A stretch of 64,000 nucleotides of DNA, from contig RPFO01000022.1 in assembly GCA_009746045.1 (NCBI GenBank), forward strand, positions 1 to 64,000. The letters run 5' to 3'. Position 1 is the first letter of the stretch. Each line of letters begins with the position of its first letter. The DNA is from Mesostigma viride. Its lineage: Eukaryota > Streptophyta > Mesostigmatophyceae > Mesostigmatales > Mesostigmataceae. The notes under the pieces were generated by a model. The model had not been told where the DNA came from. It did no database searches and saw nothing but the letters and a program-made list of their open reading frames with translations. The position numbers and the translations under genes were made by a program. Below are positions 59,051 to 64,000 of the stretch, piece by piece.

Positions 59051-60379
59051 AAATAATTATGTACATGCAAATTCGAGGCTATGGCGGTGCAGAAAACTGA
59101 TTGGTGTAGGAGCATCGATGCATGGATTCGTTCCAAATATTGTAGTCATTTTTTATGAGTTATGGCTGGGATGAGTAGGTCATCCAGCAACATCTGGGTG
59201 TAGTTCGTGGCATGTTTCCCTACCCTTTTGGGAATGCCCTTGGGGCCAGGCCAGGTCAGAATATGCCGCCCTGGCCGGCCAAGCCGCTGGGGGCCTGCCA
59301 GACCAAAATCCCTATATGAGTGTGCTTTGGTCCCAGTATGGACACTAAACTGTTTTAGGTTAGTTTGTGGACATTACCATGCAAGGTGCAACTGGCTCCT
59401 ATTGTGAGGCGCGAGTTGGACACGATTTGAGGGCTAAAAGCTAAAATTGTTTGCTGACACAGCTAGCCCGCAACACACGTAGCATAGGTGTCACACTTCA
59501 TGTAGTGTTCAAGTTGGGGCATGATGCAGACAATGTTTGTTCCAACTCTGATTTATTATAATGAGTTGTCTTGAGCACTTCATAATGAGATTAGCACAGC
59601 TCATTTTAAGACACACCACCGCATCTTTATCAAACAATCCCATCCAATTCCCAACTTCACCATGGAATGGCCATCAAATGTTACCATGTGCACGATCGCT
59701 CATGCCCACTTCAAAATCACCTTAAGAAAGAAAGTTTTGTATTCGCTAACTTCTTTACAACCACCACCAGTATGGGGCAACCACAGGCCCTCACTGTGAC
59801 CACTGTGACCACCGCAAGGGCACGCCATCACATGCAGCCATAAATGGTTGTCTCTTTGATAAATGTATCTAACGAGGCAAGGCCAGCTGGTATCCAGGCG
59901 GCATGTTGCCACCACACACGTCTCGGTTACGGCGCGGTCACCCATCTTCATGTCCCTGCAAATATGCACCCCATAACAACGTGTGACAACCCACAAGACC
60001 CCACGGTGCCCTTTTGCGGGATCGCAGGGCATGGCAGGGCATGTGCGTGTGTACCACCCCTACCTGCCTGCCCAACGCCCCACTCCCCATGCCCCAAGTT
60101 TCATGGCTCGTGCCCCAGGTCCCCTGCCCCGTCCCACCTGCCCACTGTGCCCCTGCTTGTGACTGGCCTCTGACCACATCACGTGCACGTGGCTGAGGGC
60201 CTGCCCCATGCCCTAGTCCCCACGACCTGTGACTCATAGCTTCAGAAAGGCTCCCCCTGCCCCCTGCCGCCTGGACCCTGCCCCCCCCCCCCCCCCCCCC
60301 CTGTCCCCATGCCCTCCTCCCTGTGGTGCCCCCGCTAGCTGGCTTGCCAATAATCACATCTCGTGCATGTGGCTGCCTT

Positions 60380-60418
<39 letters not shown>
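60380..60418 (+). repeat. (GGCT)n microsatellite in B3, first tract
   Basis: About 10 tetranucleotide copies, followed abruptly by AAATATGCACCCCATAAC, which also occurs at 59,960 and so marks a duplication joint. Confidence 0.95.
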
Positions 60419-60876
60419 AATATGCACCCCATAACAACGTGTGACAACCCAGGGCAGGGCATGGCAGGGCATGTGCGTATGTACCACCCCTACCTGCCTG
60501 CCCAACGCCCCACTCCCCATGGCTCGTGCCCCAGGTCCCTTGCCCCGTCCCACCTGCCCACTGTGCCCCTGCTTGTGACTTGCCTCTGACCACATCACGT
60601 GCAGGTGGCTGAGGGCCTGCCCCATGCCCTAGTCCCCACGACCTGTGACTCATAGCTTCAGAAAGGCTCCCCCTGCCCCCTGCCGCCTGGACCCTGCCCC
60701 CCGCCCCCTGTCCCCACGACCTGTGACTCATAGCTTCAGAAAGGCTCCCCCTGCCCCCTGCCGCCTGGACCCTGCCCCCCGCCCCCTCCCCCCTCCCCCT
60801 GTCCCCATGCCCTCCTCCCTGTGGTGCCTCCGCTGGCTGGCTTGCCAATAATCACATCTCGTGCATGTGGCTGCCT

Positions 60877-61037
<161 letters not shown>

Positions 61038-62867
61038 CCTGACCCATGCCACATACCCCACGCCCCAAGCCTCGTGCCCCATGTCCCCAAGTTTCATGGC
61101 TCGTGCCCCAGGTCCCCTGCCCCGTCCCACCTGCCCACTGTGCCCTTGCTTGTGTCTTGCCTCTGACCACATCACGTGCACGTGGCTGAGGGCCTGTCCC
61201 ATGCCCCAGTCCCCACGACCTGTGACTCATAGCTTCAGAAAGGCTCCCCCTGCCCCCTGCCGCCTGGACCCTGCCCCCCGCCCCCTCCCCCTTCCCCCTG
61301 TCCCCATGCCCTCCTCCCTGTGGTGCCCCCGCTGGCTGGCTTGCCAATAATCACATCTCGTGCATGTGGCTGCCTTGCTGGCTGGCTGGCTGGCTGGCTG
61401 CCTGCCTGCCTGACCCATGCCACATACCCCACGCCCCAAGCCTCGTGCCCCATGTCCCCTGCCAGCCTGCCTGCCTACACGTGCAAAGGAAACAAACATG
61501 GCCCCGCTGGCACAATGCAAAGCACACCTGGTTGATCAGGTAGCGGGCACGCCTGCACAATGAGACATCAAAATTACACAGCCAGCAAAGCAAAATTCAG
61601 TGTGCAAGCGAATGGGGCCTACGTTTGACAGCAAGTATGATGAATCCATGTAGAAAAATATGGCACAACACATGGTTGCCCACCTGCACGTACAGCCCAG
61701 TAAAAATTCACGTGCAGCAAACTGTCTACCCATGCGTGAATTTGGCTTCAGCCCAGTAAAAATCTGCACAACACAAATATTGCACAGCCATTAGAGCAAG
61801 TCTAACTTTGGATATGCTGGATGGAAGCAATATAGCACAGCATGACACACCCCTAGTTGCTCATCTTCACCCATATAGCCCAGTGAAAACCCATGTGCAA
61901 AGCAAGGCAGCTTATCACACGCAAAACCACCATCAACGTCAGGAAGCACAGCAGTCAACGACTCCCAAAATTGGTGCACGAGAAATCATCCATGAGCAAT
62001 CATGGGCTTTCCCTGCCCAGCCTGTTCCAGAAGAAAGCAACACGGATAACGTGGCAATGACATTCCCAAGGAGAATGAAGAGGACGCACCCCACGGATAC
62101 GACAATGGAAGACAGACTCTTGGTCCGGTATGTGCACGCTGCGACCAAGAAAATTCGTCTGGAAAAAAGGAAATTGCATAAGATTACGGTAAACGTAAAT
62201 CACATTAGATAAAAGCAGATACATTGACCACATCTTTGACACAAATCGCCATCGCCAGCGTTCGTCCCGTGCCAAGCAATCCAGCGCTCAATCGCAACTG
62301 TCTATGGTGACACCAGACATTCGTTTGCCCCATCCCACGTCTTCCATGAACAGCAAAAATGATTTTACAAGGCGTGAAATACGTAAAACTGAAGAATGAC
62401 GACACTGAAACAAAACAATCTGATAACGACGTTCAATGTCCAGGTCGCTGGCTATTGTACAGCAAATGCCATAGCGACACGGACCTCTCCCACGCAGGTA
62501 GCACGGGGTTGACGCCCCGCCAGCTCAGAAAGTTTCATACGTACTCTTCCAATACAAACTTTTGATGTATAAAAGCCAGGAATTCGCATTCCCCATCCCA
62601 ATTTTACATGCTACGTCGCCCGCCATCGCCAGCCAGCAACAACTATGGTCATCACGTCGCTTTGTTTCATTAACATTTTTTGCCCCGACCATGCCGCTTT
62701 TATTATTCACGTTCACTTTACCCATTGCCACTGCCCAGCCTGGTGCGTTCCACGCGACGCTCGCCCCGCCCTGCATGCGGAACTAAAATTTGGTACGGTT
62801 CGACCGGTCCAACTTTCCCCGTTCGACCTGAATACTTCAAGTCCGTATTTTTGTCAGGGTCCGAGGC

Positions 62868-63725
62868 GGGGGGGGCCAGCGGGAGCCCAAAATTTTCGGC
62901 TTCGTACGGCCCGTCCCAAGGCGGAGCCCCCTGCTTTTCACAGTTTCGAGCCGTTTTTCGCTACGCCCCCCGTCTGAACACGTTCAGGTCAATCATCTCG
63001 CTAAAATCGGCACGGAAATTGCGTGGGAAGTAGGCCGAACCGAAAATTTACCCAACAACTCGTTCAGAAAAGTCGAACTACGCACTGTACGTTCAGCCGC
63101 GGGACAGTTCTCGTTCAGCTTCTAGTAAATCTACTACGATGTTTGGGCTTAGCTGCTTCGGTAAACAACTACCCTCCCATCCGTATATGCCCTCCGGCAT
63201 TTCTCGCGCATTTTGCTGAATTCGGCTTCCGTTCAGAACTCCTGAGACTCGATCTTACGCGGGTGTGACGGCGTTCAGGCCGGCGGTTACGGGCCGTAAC
63301 TCGCGGCTCCGCAGGATTTCAGGATTTGCCCTCGGGCGTGGGGGTGCGATCAGGCCGTACGGTACGGCGCCCGCGGCGATGTCAGGATGTTCGGGTTTCT
63401 CCCTTGCGCAACACGATCGTAATATAGTTGACAAGTTGGGGGCCCCTTCGGGGCCCGGACTTTTTGGCGCCTGAGCGGGCGATTGGCGCGTACACCCGCG
63501 GGGTGCGTCCTCGGGAACGCCGGCGCCACGCGGGGCGCGCAGCGCGAAGGGGCAGTGGCCGAGGGCGCCGAGGCGGGGGGGCCAGCGGGAGCCATAAAAT
63601 TTCGGCTTCGTACGGCCCGTCCGCAGGCGGAGCCCCCTGCTTTTCCCAGCGTCGAGCCGTTTCCTGGCACGCTCCCCGTCTTAACACGTTCAGGCAAGTC
63701 ATCTCGCTAAAGGTCCACTGCGGGG
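62868..63725 (+). repeat. Array A5 of the 733-bp unit, 1 diverged copy plus partial
   Basis: Unit starts at 62,876 and 63,582 (706 bp). The complete unit is the most diverged of the window in its middle; the partial unit is the usual exit variant. Confidence 0.93.
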
Positions 63726-64000
63726 ACGAAATAATTATGTACATGCAAATTCGAGGCTATGGCGGTGCAGAAAACTGATTGGTGTAGGAGCATCGATGCA
63801 TGGATTCGTTCCAAATATTGTAGTCATTTTTTATGAGTTATGGCTGGGATGAGTAGGTCATCCAGCAACATCTGGGTGTAGTTCGTGGCATGTTTCCCTA
63901 CCCTTTTGGGAATGCCCTTGGGGCCAGGCCAGGTCAGAATATGCCGCCCTGGCCGGCCAAGCCGCTGGGGGCCTGCCAGACCAAAATCCCTATATGAGTG
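63726..64000 (+). repeat. Module B4, cut by window edge
   Basis: The first 275 bp of a further module B, nearly identical to 59,050-59,325, shows that the A/B alternation continues beyond the window. Confidence 0.9.

Overview
The window is nuclear DNA of a eukaryote. The genes are split by GT-AG introns (donors mostly GTGAGT or GTAAGT), exons are GC-rich and more than half of the sequence is tandem repeat. A GC-rich alga or other protist would fit, but nothing here fixes the species. I see no rRNA, tRNA, CRISPR array or bacterial-type operon.

Positions 1 to about 28,200 hold one very long minus-strand gene, read from right to left and cut off by the left edge. I could place 21 exons (about 11.3 kb of coding sequence) whose splice sites and reading phases agree from 27,946 down to position 1. 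In protein order: an unfamiliar N-terminal region built from five two-exon modules (27,946-18,697); the Cys-rich N-terminal region typical of Helitron transposases (16,856-15,898); a linker (15,740-15,463); a HUH replication-initiator (Rep) domain with both tyrosines (12,176-10,217); a PIF1-type helicase (8,169-5,578); an acidic linker with duplicated small exons (5,415-3,273); and a C-terminal part with two USP-like (ubiquitin-specific protease, peptidase C19 type) domains in tandem (3,144 to the edge). Rep plus PIF1 helicase identifies a Helitron rolling-circle transposon; the USP-like pair and the modular N-terminus are the unusual parts. At five places the frame breaks and one added base restores it; four of these lie at G-runs.

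The larger introns of this gene are packed with tandem repeats: four arrays of a ~185-bp satellite (42 copies, all in one orientation), four arrays of a ~27-30-bp GCATGC-rich minisatellite, and one array of a 40-bp repeat. None breaks an exon.

From 28.5 kb to the right edge I can support no protein-coding gene. This half alternates arrays of a 733-bp unit (A; 1 to 16 copies, 13 of them with exactly the same spacing) with a 3.3-3.9-kb module (B) carrying (GGCT)n microsatellites. A diverged relative of B (region C, 46,964-50,931) carries the minisatellite, in reverse orientation, where B carries the tetranucleotide. The layout looks like a satellite domain that grows by unequal exchange, next to a repeat-laden Helitron.
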